Notes: a model not told the origin generated them from the letters alone. DNA of 23,222 nt from Dichomitus squalens LYAD-421 SS1 (GCF_000275845.1 NW_006766913.1:152406-175627), one strand, 5' to 3'. Numbered from the stretch's first letter, positions 9,363-20,460 are shown. Program-made: numbers and translations.

Positions 9363-10609
9363 CTTGTAGGGATCGGTGTAGTACGTATGGGGGTTAACCT
9401 CTATATGCTATCCTTGCTCTTTCTACGCCTGCCATTTGATGTCTTTTGTACCAAGCAGCTCGAATCCTGACGTCGGCCAACGGCGCCGCGTGAGATGACA
9501 TGGCATTTAGGTTCTACTCCGAAGCGAGATGGAAACCTACAAGGTCGCCGTAATCTCGAGACAGACTCTGATCGGGGGGGTTACTGCAGGAGGCTCATGG
9601 CGTATCATCCTTCAGGGCTCGATGCAGCCGATTCAATGAAGGTCGGAGGCGTTGCGGCCCCGAGTAGGAATCAAAGTGGTAAACTTTGCATTCAAATTAT
9701 GCATTATCGACATCGTACCATCTGTCAGCATCGTATCGTACCATCTACAGAAGCAGGAGTCCACAGTTCATAATAGGTAAATCATAGATCCGCTTCGTGT
9801 ACTAACCGCAGCCAGTCTATCGTGCTCGCATCACGAGGCGCAATGACCTCGAGCGTTGTAGTCTAGTCTTAGACATTTCCCACGTCGTTGTGCGTGCGCT
9901 TCCGAAATGTCTGTGCAACTCGCGCCGGTGTGTCCTATCCGTGAGTCATGGCGTTCAATGTCGGAAGTAAGGTGCATATCACGCACCACGCGTCCCATGC
10001 TATCAAACCTGTGACGATAGCGAGCGAGAGGAGCGGGCACATCTTCGTGAGCACATCCTTTGGGAGGAGCATTACCGGCTACCTGCACGCCTCCGAACAG
10101 TGACGCACGCCTGCTAGTGAGGCTACCCCGGATACTGAAGATATCAGGAAGTCCAGTGGGGCACCATCATGGGCCCTGTCACATTTGGAGCTGCGGGCGT
10201 CTCATACGCGCCGTAGCAAGGCGGACTCAGGCATCTGGCCTGAATCAATTTATTTGCGAGCTCTGAGATCTCCCCCGCGTAATATGAGCTACAGCAGTTC
10301 GCACAACGATCAGAGTCATCAGTTGACATGCATGCTGTGCGTGTGTGTTGCTTCTGCGGTTCCAATGTAAGATGGAAAGAACAGCGCGTTCGTCGGATCG
10401 GATCCCTCTCAACATGTGGGGTTGGGCTAAGGCGAGTAGCAAAATGCTAAGGCAGCATCAATCAACATACAGTATGGGATGGTTACTGAGAAATGCTCAC
10501 AAATAGTTGCACGAGGAGAAAGACATCGCAACTTCTACAGGCGTTTGAGGTCGATTATAGTGTTACAAAGGAGGAGCTCCAAGACCGTCACGCACAGCGA
10601 GCCCCCACC
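9363..10609. other. Gene-poor stretch
   Basis: Nothing convincing is seen. Several open frames of 60-95 codons on both strands lack recognisable motifs and splice partners. A 12-base motif (ATCGTACCATCT) occurs twice about 25 bases apart near 9712-9750. No RNA gene or transposon end was found. The right end is the 3' flank of the downstream SDHC copy. Confidence 0.4.
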
Positions 10610-11549
10610 TCACCTCAACACCATCACCACGGTGCTTATCACCGTCCCCGCAATCACGGCGTACCCCGTCCCGTATGCCCCGCGCAGACTCAAAACTTCC
10701 CGATGCCATACCATCAGCACGACGACGTCCTACTGTAAAATGGTGAGAGCAAGGCAGACTCACACTTGCCAACGTCCCACGCAATGTGCCGGACGCCGCA
10801 TAGGGAGTGATACGCGAACGGGGTGGCGAGCACGACCTTACCGGCGTACTTGACGGCGTCGGGCAGCGTAGAGATGAAGTCAATGACTTGTGCAGAAGAG
10901 AACGTGTCCGGGGCGACAAGGTATACGAGTGCGGATCCGTAGAGAACTAGAGTGGGGTGGCGTCCCAATCGGTGCAGCAGGGGTGATGTATGAAGAGGGT
11001 GTATGTACGGGGGGTAGATATACGGAAAGGATGGTGAAAGACGTTCATGTGACGGGAGAGTACGTGGATGAGATGCGCGCGAAAGCGTGGCAAGACGACA
11101 TTGAATAACTGTCAACACATCCAGAACGGAGGAGCAGTACGTACGGACAGCAAGCCCAGTCCCAGTGAACCGACTGAGGATAGAGCCAACCCACGTCAGC
11201 TGCGGCTGGTAGATGGTAAGGACGGGACTTTTAGGGCGGCGCAGCCTTTGCCCATTGAGAATCTCCTGGTGGGCGGATGGTGGCAGGGAATCGGTCTGGA
11301 TCCGACTGCAGGGGAAGCACGGGCGGTTAGCTTGCGGTCGAGCCGCGGGCTGAGCAGGCAGTCTGAGGTGGCTAGCGACTCACCGTCTTCTAACGACAGA
11401 GGGTAAGGCGTAGCTCCTGACGACTATGAAGAAGGATAGTGAGCCCAGGTTGCTGGTCAATGAGGATGCGATTGTTACTGACCACTCCGGCGCACAAGCG
11501 CGCTCGGTCGAAGGAGGGTTCTGGAACCGACGATGCGATGAAGTAACAT
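10610..11549 (-). CDS. Succinate dehydrogenase cytochrome b subunit, diverged tandem paralog (copy A)
   Basis: Five coding exons (11483-11549, 11384-11423, 11145-11305, 10764-10946, 10610-10695) give 178 residues. The product belongs to the SDHC/Sdh3 family, the inner-mitochondrial-membrane anchor of complex II that holds heme b and helps form the ubiquinone site. Residues 1-36 are Arg-rich and lack acids, as in a mitochondrial presequence. The family signature TIYQPQLTW, the probable quinone-site pair Ser77 and Arg81, the heme-ligand candidate His136 and three hydrophobic helices are present. Differences from copy B at usually conserved places include PHF to PVL (63-65) and SWNG to SLCG (137-140). 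The first donor is GTCAGT, slightly unusual; GTGGTC three bases earlier is a same-phase alternative. The exon 3-4 intron is long (198 nt). No stop or frameshift is seen, so it is probably functional, perhaps specialised. Yeast also has a Sdh3 paralog (Shh3), so duplication of this subunit has precedent. Confidence 0.85.
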
Positions 11550-11920
11550 GAGGATGAGGGTGTGGTTGAGAAGCCAAAGAGGTGTATTGGCGAGGCAGGG
11601 GTTTTGTAGTGAGACCTGGATGCCAAGCAGTGTAGCCTTCGGCTTTGATCGGGACTAGCGCGCATAGGATGAGATGCCGGCGAGGTCTAGCCATTACAAC
11701 CGCTTGGATCAGACCGCTCTCGCTGAAGGTGGTGTGATACTTGTCCAATGAGGAGTTGGCCATCGGCGGGTAAGAGAGCTTCGGCTCCTCGCCCGAGACA
11801 ACATCGGGTGTTTAGGGGTGCGCCGAATCACTGCAGCTGATCGCGCTCAGGGATGCGGGGTCGATTGGCATCTTTCTGGGCATCCGAAGAAGTGAAGAAG
11901 TAAATGAGGCCACAAATCAT
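11550..11920. promoter_or_regulatory. Upstream region of SDHC copy A
   Basis: This stretch holds no gene I can support. It must contain the promoter of copy A. A CCAATGAG lies at 11745-11752, about 200 bases above the start, and an inverted CCAAT (ATTGG) lies at 11586-11590. CCAAT boxes are bound by the HAP complex, which in yeast controls SDH genes. No TATA box is seen. Confidence 0.3.
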
Positions 11921-12285
11921 TCACGAGGACATGAATAGCTTCACGTAGGGGAAAACCGACAGATACTGAGGGTGCTGGTTGGCCGGAAGACCGCGGAGGC
12001 CACAACGAAATGCTAAAAAGACCTGTCAATATCATGAACGAGCAATGACAAGGGAAGATTAGTGGTAGCCTACCTTCCAGTATGAAGCAGCGTAGAGTTC
12101 AGGAGCCGTTGAGCAACCACCATGTGCATCATCCCCGTCGATGTGAGAGGATTGAATCAGCGTCAGCCCTGCCACTGCAAAGCACAATTAGCGCGAGGCA
12201 AGATGACGTCTAGGATCATCTTTACCGAGGCCAAGTGGGACTCTTGGCCGACAACACTTCAACTTGCCGCATACAAATAGGGCTT
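11921..12285 (-). CDS. Possible small gene between the SDHC copies (partial model)
   Basis: Three segments fit together with good splice sites and equal 51-nt introns: 12226-12285, 12074-12174 and 11921-12022. The product would contain RPRVPLGLVAGLTLIQSSHI, then STAPELYAASYWK, and end in FPYVKLFMSS. No family is recognised. The 5' end is not resolved, because a nearby ATG exon (about 12420-12387) with a good GTGAGT donor does not keep the frame. It lies on the same strand as both SDHC genes. Confidence 0.3.
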
Positions 12286-12566
12286 CTGAACACGATGTCA
12301 TTGAACTTAGCTACGCGTCTACGGACAAACTGTTGCTACGATTCAATAAACGAAAGACAAGGGATTGTGCTGTATACAGGAGACTCACAAGCGCGTTGCA
12401 AGAAAGTCCCAGTCGCGCACATATGATGCACGACCAGTGACGTCACGTAAATGAGTCAGACGATGACGATGCTCTGCATGTTATAGGGCTTTGACAACAC
12501 GACGCAAACATCGGCCATCCGGATACAGCCGCAATACCAGAAGATATTCATTCTACCATGCAGTAT
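12286..12566. other. 3' flank of SDHC copy B
   Basis: This is mostly intergenic. Apart from a possible first exon of the small gene at 11921-12285, nothing is seen: no repeat and no RNA gene. Confidence 0.35.
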
Positions 12567-13397
12567 TCACAACAACAGGAGACCGACGGTGGAGACAGCG
12601 GTCAGGCCAAGGACGGCGTAACCGGAAGAGTAAGCGCCCTTGAGCGTCAGGACTTGAGGGCGAGCGAATCGAAGATAAGGAGGTGCGCGAGTCAGAAACA
12701 CGGTCATATGCGGGTAACGCGAAGGTGCGCGATAGGCAATTGTACTCACACTTGCCGGCATCCCAGCTCAAGTGACGGAGGCCATTCCAGGAGTGGAACG
12801 CGAATGGGGCGGCGAGGATGGCTTTGCCTGCATACTTTACGCCTTCCGGGAGGCCATGAATGAAATCGACGACGTTGACAGAGCTGAAGGTGTCGGGCGC
12901 GACGAGATAGGCGAGCGCATAACCGTAGAGCACTGAAGAACACCACCAGGTGAACAAGACCAAAAGTGGGTCAAATCAAGGGGTGAGCTACTCACGAACG
13001 CTAAGGCCAGCACCGGTGACACGGTTGGCAATGGAGCCAAGCCAGGTAAGCTGGGGCTGGTAGATGGTAAAGTGAGGAGAAGAGGGGCGGCGAAGACGCT
13101 GCTTGTTTAGGATCTCTTGAGCGGCAGAAGGAGGGAGCGATTCCGTCTGGACCGAGCTGTATCCCGCGCGGATATAAGGGTCGCCATAATGAAGGAGGTA
13201 TACAATGACGATATTGGACTTACCGCTTCGCGACAATGTTGCACAGAGTGGGTTTTCTGGCCACTGCATACAAGTTCAATTCCCAGCACTTGTGCGTGTG
13301 ACACCTAGAAAGCGAGCGCCCTGCACATACCATTCCTAGACCTGAGCGCCGCCTGCCTGAGAGCGGGACCAAGACCAAGAGCACGGTGTGCGAACAT
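12567..13397 (-). CDS. SDH3: Succinate dehydrogenase cytochrome b subunit (SDHC/Sdh3), copy B
   Basis: Five coding exons (13331-13397, 13224-13263, 12996-13156, 12750-12932, 12567-12652) give 178 residues. It encodes the heme b-binding membrane anchor of complex II, which passes electrons from succinate to ubiquinone in the inner mitochondrial membrane. Residues 1-36 form a basic presequence. The signature [13 protein letters not shown] (62-74) is followed by Ser77 and Arg81 of the quinone site. The helix 2 region ends in [16 protein letters not shown], with His136 the candidate heme ligand. Three hydrophobic helices follow the usual pattern, and the length is normal for the family. This copy matches the family consensus at more positions than copy A and is probably the ancestral Sdh3. 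A CCAATGAG at 13562-13569, about 165 bases upstream, is a possible HAP-complex site. Confidence 0.93.
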
Positions 13398-13561
13398 GGT
13401 GGGATGAAGGATGAGAGGAAGGAGCTGGTCGTGTCGGTGGTAGCGTTCTCTGTGCGGTCGCTGGCGGCTTTGCCGGAACACCCTCGGCCGTAGACCCCGG
13501 TCACACAGTGTCACGCACATGTGATATCATGAGTAGCCCTAACCTTAGCTGCCACTGTTGG

Positions 13562-13569
13562 CCAATGAG
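13562..13569. promoter_or_regulatory. CCAATGAG element above SDHC copy B
   Basis: The same eight bases occur above copy A (11745-11752) at a similar distance and orientation. A role as a HAP/CCAAT site is an inference from yeast SDH regulation. A match of eight bases could be chance. Confidence 0.3.
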
Positions 13570-14250
13570 CATGCGCATATAACGAACCTCAGGCTCCTGC
13601 CAGTACTGGCACCTCGGCTTCTTTCGTGACTTCGTTTGATCCTGGATGGAGTCATGGACTCGAGGACATCCATTGTATGCACCTCCAGCAACATCATGAT
13701 ACTGATACTGTGTCGTTTCTTCTGGTCATACACCAACATGCTGATGTGTTCCGTCAGAATTTCTGCAAGGGAGGTGGGGCGCAGTCGACTATTCGCCGTA
13801 CAATCAACCTGACGGTCCCACGAATTCTCAGGCGCCCGGTACAAGAGGGCACGCAACGCAGAGGCCACGCGGGCGACTTGTACTCTGTACGAAGGATGGG
13901 GGATTCGGAATCATCATCCTGAGAACATTAGAAGACTCGTCAAGGTCAGCCGCAGGTCCACAGTTCTCCTTGCAGTCGCTACTACCTTGGCCCATGTCGT
14001 GTAAGATCTGGGCAGTCCCCTTCAGGATCTCGCGACGCTTGGACGGATGTTCGGACAGGCTGTCATACAATGTATAGATGCCTTTCCCCATCACACCACA
14101 CACATCATCTCGCTACGTCCCTTGCTGAAGATTACACAGGTGACAGTCCCCAGAATTGGGTCTGCGTTGTCCCCGTAATCGAGTTCGCCCTGAGGGTCAT
14201 CGGGCGGAGGCTGGCCCACTTTACGCTCCGAGCTCGCATGACTATATTGG
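13570..14250 (-). CDS. Unresolved multi-exon hypothetical gene
   Basis: Several minus-strand segments read like protein. These are GQPPPDDPQGELDYGDNADP (about 14135-14215), GIYTLYDSLSEHPSKRREIL and KGTAQILHDMGQ (about 13990-14085), and LAEILTEHISMLVYDQKKRH with a following helical part ending near MDVLESM (about 13640-13780). Good intron signals lie between them, for example GTAGTA with CTAATGTTCTCAG at 13928-13989. I could not find joins that keep one frame all the way, so the gene may be damaged or my exon borders wrong. No family recognised. It sits directly below the FunK1 kinase gene on the same strand. Confidence 0.3.
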
Positions 14251-14482
14251 CGGGAGCCCGACTGATGTTTTGAGCTGAATTTTGCGTGCAGGCAGCAAAT
14301 CAATTGTGGAGGACAGGTACTAGCTGGTGTGGCGCTATTCATCCGGGGACGTATCCAACAGCCCTCATCATACAACATTTTACGCGGCGAGTCCGCGGTA
14401 TCCCGTCTAACCTCATCTTGAAGGGGTATGTACACGTAGATGACGACGAGGGGCCTCCAGCGCAAGGTGTGCTCAAAGTCCG

Positions 14483-17400
14483 TCATTCCAGTTCGCATCG
14501 CCTTCTCTTCTTCGCCGCGCTGACCATCGCGCATGGCATGCGGGCGACATGCCCACGCGTTGCTTGGGGGATATTCCTCTCATTCCTGCCAGGCTGCACT
14601 TGAGACGGGCCATCTTCACCACCACCCCCGAATCGAGTGTTGCTCGCTGGGCCGCGCCAGGACTCTACGTTGACGGTAGACCCGCTGAGGGGGCTGGGCT
14701 CTCTCATAGAGACCCTCCTCGTTAGGGTGCTTCCGGAGAGTGCTTCCGACGTGCCGACCAAAGTCGTGGAAGCCTTCGTGCTGGCAGTGCTGGCTTGAGT
14801 CCCCGATACAGCTGTCTTCCGACGCTTGGCCTCTCGTATGGGGCTACGGTCGGAGGCGTCGTCTGGGTGATTTTCAGAGTCGGAGCAGTCCAGAATCGCC
14901 TCGACCTCGTCGGCCTCGATCATACATCTATCGTAGTTTCTATCGGGGCTGCACAGGGTGAACGAAGGCTCGCTCTTGATCAAGCTGACGGGGTTGGGGG
15001 CACCAACGAGCTTTCCACTGCCGTCGCGGCCAGCTAGGGACATGCGGATCTTGTGATCCTCGTCATAGGGCTCGAAGTCCGTGCTTTCGTCATCCATGTC
15101 TGTGCCTGAAGAGGAAAGCTTGTTCTTGCGGCGAGTATCCGGAAGCTTGTAGGCCCTGGCCGGATCCTCCGCAGGCCATAGGGACCGGTATCCTTCAGAG
15201 TCGAGAACCTTGTCGAAGACCGCGAGGACATCTTCGTAATGCAGAGGGTTGTTGTCCCGGAATATCGTCCCGAGACATAGATCGCCGAGTTCCTTTAGGA
15301 GAACAGTCAAAGGCACGTTATCGCGGACGCTGAGATTCTTGCGTATCGGCGAGTGGAGCCAGATGAGTTTCGCACTTACACAATTTGCGTCGCCGAGCTG
15401 GAAGATGGATGGGCAAGCTTTGTCGCCCATGGGATGGGTGTGATCTGTGTGCCTGAGGGCGATCCACAGAAGGACCCAGTAGAACGACTGCAGATCGTGG
15501 TGAAGTGGACTTGAAGGGATTACAGAACCGGCTACCAGCTCGATGGACATGAAATGGAAAGTTCCCTGAACATTAGCGAGGAAGTCGGCGTTAGATCCAG
15601 TTCCAGGTACCGTTATGACGACGCACCACTCTTTCCTTCGGCTCACCGCCATCGACATCCACAGTCAGGAGCTCGGACAATGCCGCCGCGGATGTAAAGT
15701 TGGTTGGAAAGTCCCGACTCATAGAGGAATAATCAAAGTCATGGATGAAACCCGTAAAAGAACCTTGTTCTGCAGGATCGTCAACGATGAGGATGTTGTT
15801 GACGCTCACATCCCGATGGAGGATGCCTGCGCGGGTCACAGCGACACGATGCCCTGTCAAACACATGCTATGAGTCCAATCGGCAATACAGCCTACAACA
15901 AGTGATAGACGTACCACGGATCCCGTCTCGGATGGCAGATGCCATCTCTCGAGTATTCCGGAACCGAGTCAGAGGTCGACCGATAATGTCGACCACGAAG
16001 CGCATGTGGCTTCGTTCGTGATGCCAATATTCAGGCCCCTGGGATTGACGCCAGGTGAACGTCTGCTGCATCGGACGGTGCACAGGAGGGCAATCGCAGG
16101 CTAGCCGAGGGGAAAGGGACGACGGAGGTGTGGACGACGAGGCGGTGCCTGATGTGGGCCCCGACAAGCGATTCTGATGGTTTGCAAACTTGTGCGGTGC
16201 TGGGGCGCCGTACAGATGTGACTCCCATTGACGCACCTCACGCTCTCCCAGATCCCCACCGAAGAGGAGACTAGGAACCCCCACGCGCTCAGCCGGAGGT
16301 ATGCTTGACAGACGGGCATAGAATCCTTCTCCGAACGTCGAACAACTGGTCGCCACGCGTCTTTGACAATCCGCACCTTCAGGTCTTCCGCCGGAATCCT
16401 GTCCACAAGTAGGTCAACGAGGCGACCGTTGACCAAGCTACGGGTGTCACGGATTCCCAGCCACACGGTGGTCGCTCGAGAGAACAGACGGCCGTTGACG
16501 TCGAGCGCCTTGAAGAGGATGTATGCAGCGGACACACCCGCATTCCCTGACACATCGTCATTGAAGACCTCGGCCCGACGGGCTTCGGAGGACAAGAATT
16601 CCTCACTGCTCACCCCGGCGAGCTCCAACCGATGCTTAAGCCATTCCTCGTCATCAGGCGTCAGCCTGCGAACGGTCGGGTCGCAGCCCACCACGGTTTC
16701 GCCGTCGTTGGGGTGGGCGAAATTCCAGAAAAACCGTTGGATGATGCGGAGGTCGTCGACCTCACGCAGCGACAGGGGTTGGGAGAAAACAGCACCGGCG
16801 TGGTCGAAGCGAGCAATGCGCACTGTGTCGCCATAAACACCAACGATAAAGGCTGCAAGAAGGCTATGAGCATGCAGAAGGTTTCGAGCATCTACAGCGA
16901 GCTGGATAAGGGTCTTGCAGTGCTTGAGGCCTTTGCCGCGAAACGGATCCTCGTTTTTAGTTTTCAATTCGATGATCATGGAAAACCGTGACCAGTCCAC
17001 AGGTAAGGTCTTGGCGTCCAGGATCTGTCCAGGAAAAGAGACAGCGATGTCCGGATAGGACTTGTGGTGGTTGGCGGCGAAATCGGCGTAGGGGAACCGC
17101 TGAAATTGGGTATGACAGTCGAAGAACGACAGCCTCTTCTGGTCAGGGAATGAAGCAACGAGCGCGTTGAGACCTTTGATCTGGTGGAATGTGAGGCTAA
17201 ATACTTAACGGGTGGTGTATGAAAGCCACGTACGAAGGAAAGATAGGCACTGACTTCACCAGGCTTGAACGCGCCAAACTCGGTCCCACTGACATCCGCG
17301 CAAGTGCAGGGAGTGCTTGAAGGAACGTACTTTGCCAGAAAATCGCTCCCCGTATCGTCTGAGAGGTTGATCTTGCGTTCAAGCTCCTTCTTCCATGCTT

Positions 17401-17550
17401 TCAGCACGTCATGATCGCCGATGAGGGTGCCTGCAGGTTGACAGAATTGTTAGAGGACCTGAGAGCCAGAGGAGTAGATTGAACGCCGCTCGTACCTGAG
17501 CTCCCAGAGCAGAGGAAGCTGCTACTGAGACAACCTGTTGAGATGGACAT
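14483..17550 (-). pseudogene. FunK1-type fungal protein kinase with one frame break
   Basis: Exons 17496-17550, 17234-17430, 15915-17180, 15627-15853 and 14483-15565 follow GT..AG introns of 53-65 nt. The product is a FunK1 kinase, a fungal-specific Ser/Thr kinase-like family expanded in mushrooms; substrates are unknown. The N-terminal half is the usual FunK1 lead-in (for example VLKAWKKELERKI and FSMIIELKTKNEDPF). The kinase core shows GILHRDVSVNNIL (catalytic loop), FIHDFDYSS (DFG replaced by DFD) and KERVGTFHFMSIEL. The tail is long, Ser-rich and basic (REAKRRK, AAKKRRR), which suggests nuclear location. In exon 3, near 16325-16340, the frame must shift between VKDAWRPVVRRSE and GFYARLSS with no room for an intron. 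The exon total is 2828 nt, one short of a multiple of three, as a single lost base (or two added) would give. It is either a recent pseudogene or an assembly error. All splice phases otherwise agree. Confidence 0.82.
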
Positions 17551-18040
17551 TCAATAGTAGCGTCGGGAAGTGGTTGTAGAGTCCGTGATGGTGGTTGAGA
17601 GAGAAAAATGGTGGGGCATAGGCGCTAGTACATCGGAAAAGACAGCATACGCTTCGCCAATGCACGCAGAGTGGCTGACGATCGGACATGAACTCCGCCT
17701 ATCCATTCAACGCGTATGATATTGTGGTTGAGCCCTAAGCAAGGGTGCTCTATCATCACGTGGGGGCTCACTTAACAGCAGCTTTGCGACGGCTAACACA
17801 GTGTGATCTTGGTCAACAGATCTGTACCAGATGGAACTCTTGTAAAGCTAATAGTCTGTGCAAGCTGCTAAGCGTTCATGTCACTTGGTGACTCTAACCC
17901 TAAGACATATCCGGGTCAGTCGAGGTGATTTGGGGGTCATATTTGTGGCGACATACCTTCTTCTCTCCAGGTCCTGCGTTGACTTTGCTCGTTATTCTAC
18001 ACAACATATGATGTGGAGTCTGACGCGTTGGAAGAGCTAC
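17551..18040. other. Upstream flank of the kinase gene
   Basis: No gene or repeat is seen. It contains the presumed FunK1 promoter, without a clear TATA box, and the junction with the transposon block to the right. A plus-strand open frame at 17858-18187 runs into the LTR-like region and has no protein character. Confidence 0.35.
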
Positions 18041-18513
18041 TGTAGCGCCCGCGTCGCGCGCTACTTCTCTTCTCCCCCTCCGTACCTGATCGACGTTGTG
18101 CTTCGGGATTGGCCTCTTCCTAATCCTAGCTTCTCCTATCTAACTCTTATCTGTACCGTGTGTTCCCGAACCTTAGAGCTGTTATAGCGCCCGTGAACCG
18201 TATATAAACCCAGATCTGTATGTACAAACTGGAGCGTTCAATCGAGACTCTCATAACCTGTCAGTACCTCGAGCGAACCTCTCAGACTCCCTCTCGTGAC
18301 GCGCCACCTACCCCTTCGGGCCAGCGAGCGCGTCATATTTTTGACAGCTAGTCTCTCGACAACAACCGTCTCACTCTCGTCTCTATCTCTCTCTTCCTTG
18401 TCGACTGGGCCTCCTCCGAGTCTGATCAACTCGGGACTCCTTTCGACGACCTATATCGCACGTTTCCGTTCTCTCTCTCCTTGTTAGCTAACCTATTATT
18501 ATAAAACCCAGAC
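18041..18513 (+). mobile_element. Probable 5' LTR and leader of the gag-bearing retroelement
   Basis: The stretch begins with TGTAGCGCCCGCG, a typical TG-type LTR start. It has TATATAAA at 18201-18208, then a CT-rich leader, and ends directly before the gag ATG at 18514. The motif TAGCGCCCG occurs twice (18043 and 18186). I could not place the LTR 3' end or a primer-binding site with certainty, and the partner LTR is outside the window. Confidence 0.45.
18201..18208 (+). promoter_or_regulatory. TATA box of the retroelement
   Basis: TATATAAA lies about 310 bases upstream of the gag start, inside the LTR-like sequence. Confidence 0.5.
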
Positions 18514-18798
18514 ATGTCTATTAGATACAACCTCAGACGTCGCCCGCCGGGCACGGAGGTTCTTTCGGCCGCTCAGCCTTTGAGACCTGGTGAGCCGCCC
18601 CTTGCAGCAGTCACGGCTGACATACCTGCCACAGGTAGCCCTCTTACTGGGACCGAGTCCCCTACCAGTGGTGTCAGCCCCGGAACCGAGCGTGGTGTCC
18701 CCGCCTCGGGTTCCCAGTCCTCCGCTATTGTAGCCGGACTGGTGACTGCTCACGCAGATGCCCACGGGGCTTTAAACTCTCCCGTTTCCGACGCCGGC

Positions 18799-19171
18799 TG
18801 TTGAACCCGGGAGGGCGACAGCCCATCCCATGGGTAGCAACAACAGCGGACAGCTTGTAACTCACCTGGAAGGGTTGGTTGGTAAGAGAGGCTTGTTAGA
18901 GCGACGAGAGGAGATGTTCGAGTGAACTGAACTATAGATTGGGGGTACAGAGGTCCCCTATATATACTACTGTACATCTGTGGCTACATAGTACTATACA
19001 GTACCTTCCCAGGATGCACAGACGCACAGAGAAGCAGTGCGTACACAGCGAAGCTGTGTGTGTGTACCACATGAGTAGTACAGCCTCGGTTATTGCAGTA
19101 ACCAGCTGTGAGGTTCCATATCTTGTGACGGCTGTGTTAGGCAAGCTGTGTAAACCAGCGCCTGTTTAACA
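18799..19171. mobile_element. 373-bp solo LTR inside gag
   Basis: The ends are TGTTGAAC and GTTTAACA, near-perfect inverted termini of the TG..CA type. It is flanked by a 5-bp direct repeat CCGGC (18794-18798 and 19172-19176), the size made by retroviral-type integrases. Taking out the LTR and one CCGGC joins gag in frame. A TATATATA lies at about 18959-18966. Downstream a palindromic stretch (GTACACAGCGAAGCTGTGTG, near 19040) could form a hairpin. No internal genes remain, as expected after LTR-LTR recombination. Confidence 0.88.
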
Positions 19172-20279
19172 CCGGCGAGGGCGTTCGGAAGTATCCAGTG
19201 ACCATCGAGGATGGCTCTAACGACGATGGCGGCCCTTGGATTCCAGTCCAGCGGCGCCGCCGTGCTCGCAGTGCGGACGCCGCTCTGCCTGCTCGGGATC
19301 CCGTCACTGCGCAGGATGGCCCCATACTCACTTCTCCTCAGCGGGCGGCCGTCGATACGGCCGCCGCGAGCCTTACTTCAGTGAAACGGGACCGCTATTC
19401 CCACCGGATGGCAGCGGTTGAGATGACTCGCCCGCGTTCCCTCTCTCCCAAGCATCGGAGTGAGGGTCCCTCTTGGGACAAGGGGAAGACCGTGGATGCA
19501 TGGAACTGGGGTGCCTCGGGCATCCCAGACAATGAGCTAGACCCGAATGCGCAGAGGCACGAGCTGCAGTTGTATAGTACTGGGCATCACAATATATTTG
19601 ATAACTACGATACAGATGAGCAGCGTGCCATGCTGGAGTATTGGGAAGCTCGAAAGCAAGGGCGGAAGGACTCAGAACGTGAGCCGACGGCGGTTACTAC
19701 ACCGGGTGGATCTACCCAGTCGGGCTCCTCATACACTACAAGCCGCGCTTCAACCCCGTCTGAGGCGAGTGAGGTTGAGGAAGCCATAATGGCCGCTCCT
19801 CGTCGCTCTGCTAGCCAGGAGGCTAACCGCCTCCTCACGGAGCAGCTCCAGGAAATCCGGAAGGAGCTGGCCCGGTTGAAGGAAGAGGCAGAGCAGCATA
19901 AGGCCGCTCGCAAGAAGAAGCGAGACTTGCAGAACGCCCGGAAGGCCAAAGGTGCTGTCATCTCCCAGGAATCCGTAGCTAGGAGAAAGAGTCTCGGGCC
20001 TGTTCACCGAGCATCATCCCTACAGCCGGTCGCCCAGCTGGAACCAGGCAGCTACCTAGAATGGGCCTTCGCTGGCATCACAGGTGGAGACCCCTCGGAC
20101 AGCTCTGACGGCTCATCCTCATCCTCTTCCGAGCCCTCGGAAGTAGGTGGTACGAGCTCCGTTGAAGGGGACGAGTCCGTTAGCTCGCGCAGGGCCTCGT
20201 GTAAGTCTCGTAAAAAGAAGAAACACACCAGGAAACCAGTGCTCAAGCCCGAGCGGCCAGAGAGCATCAGGAAAATGTC

Positions 20280-20460
20280 ATGGACTTGGACCCATACTTG
20301 GGCCCAAGTTCATGTACTTGGACTCAACTTCGTGTACTTGGCCCCAAGTCCATGTACTTGGCCCCAAGTCCGTGTACTTGGTCCCAAGTACAAGGACTTG
20401 ACCCAAGTCTATATACTTGGGGTACTTGGGGTACTTGGGCCACAACTTGGACTTTACATG
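20280..20460. repeat. Left subterminal ACTTGG array
   Basis: ACTTGG or its complement occurs more than a dozen times, often as TACTTGG or GGCCCCAAGT. Such arrays bind transposase in other DNA transposons. That role is an inference here. Confidence 0.8.

Noticed and set aside
13264..13330. GTTCAATTCCCAG in the first intron of SDHC copy B resembles the B box of the tRNA-like unit at 20893-20903
   Set aside because: There is no A box at the right distance, no T-run and no flanking similarity. A 13-base match in an intron is probably chance.
14286..16991. Plus-strand open frames opposite the FunK1 gene
   Set aside because: They are antisense to well-supported kinase exons, with no motif of their own.
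17880..17915. CTAACCCTAAG looks like a telomere repeat
   Set aside because: It is a single unit without any tandem array.
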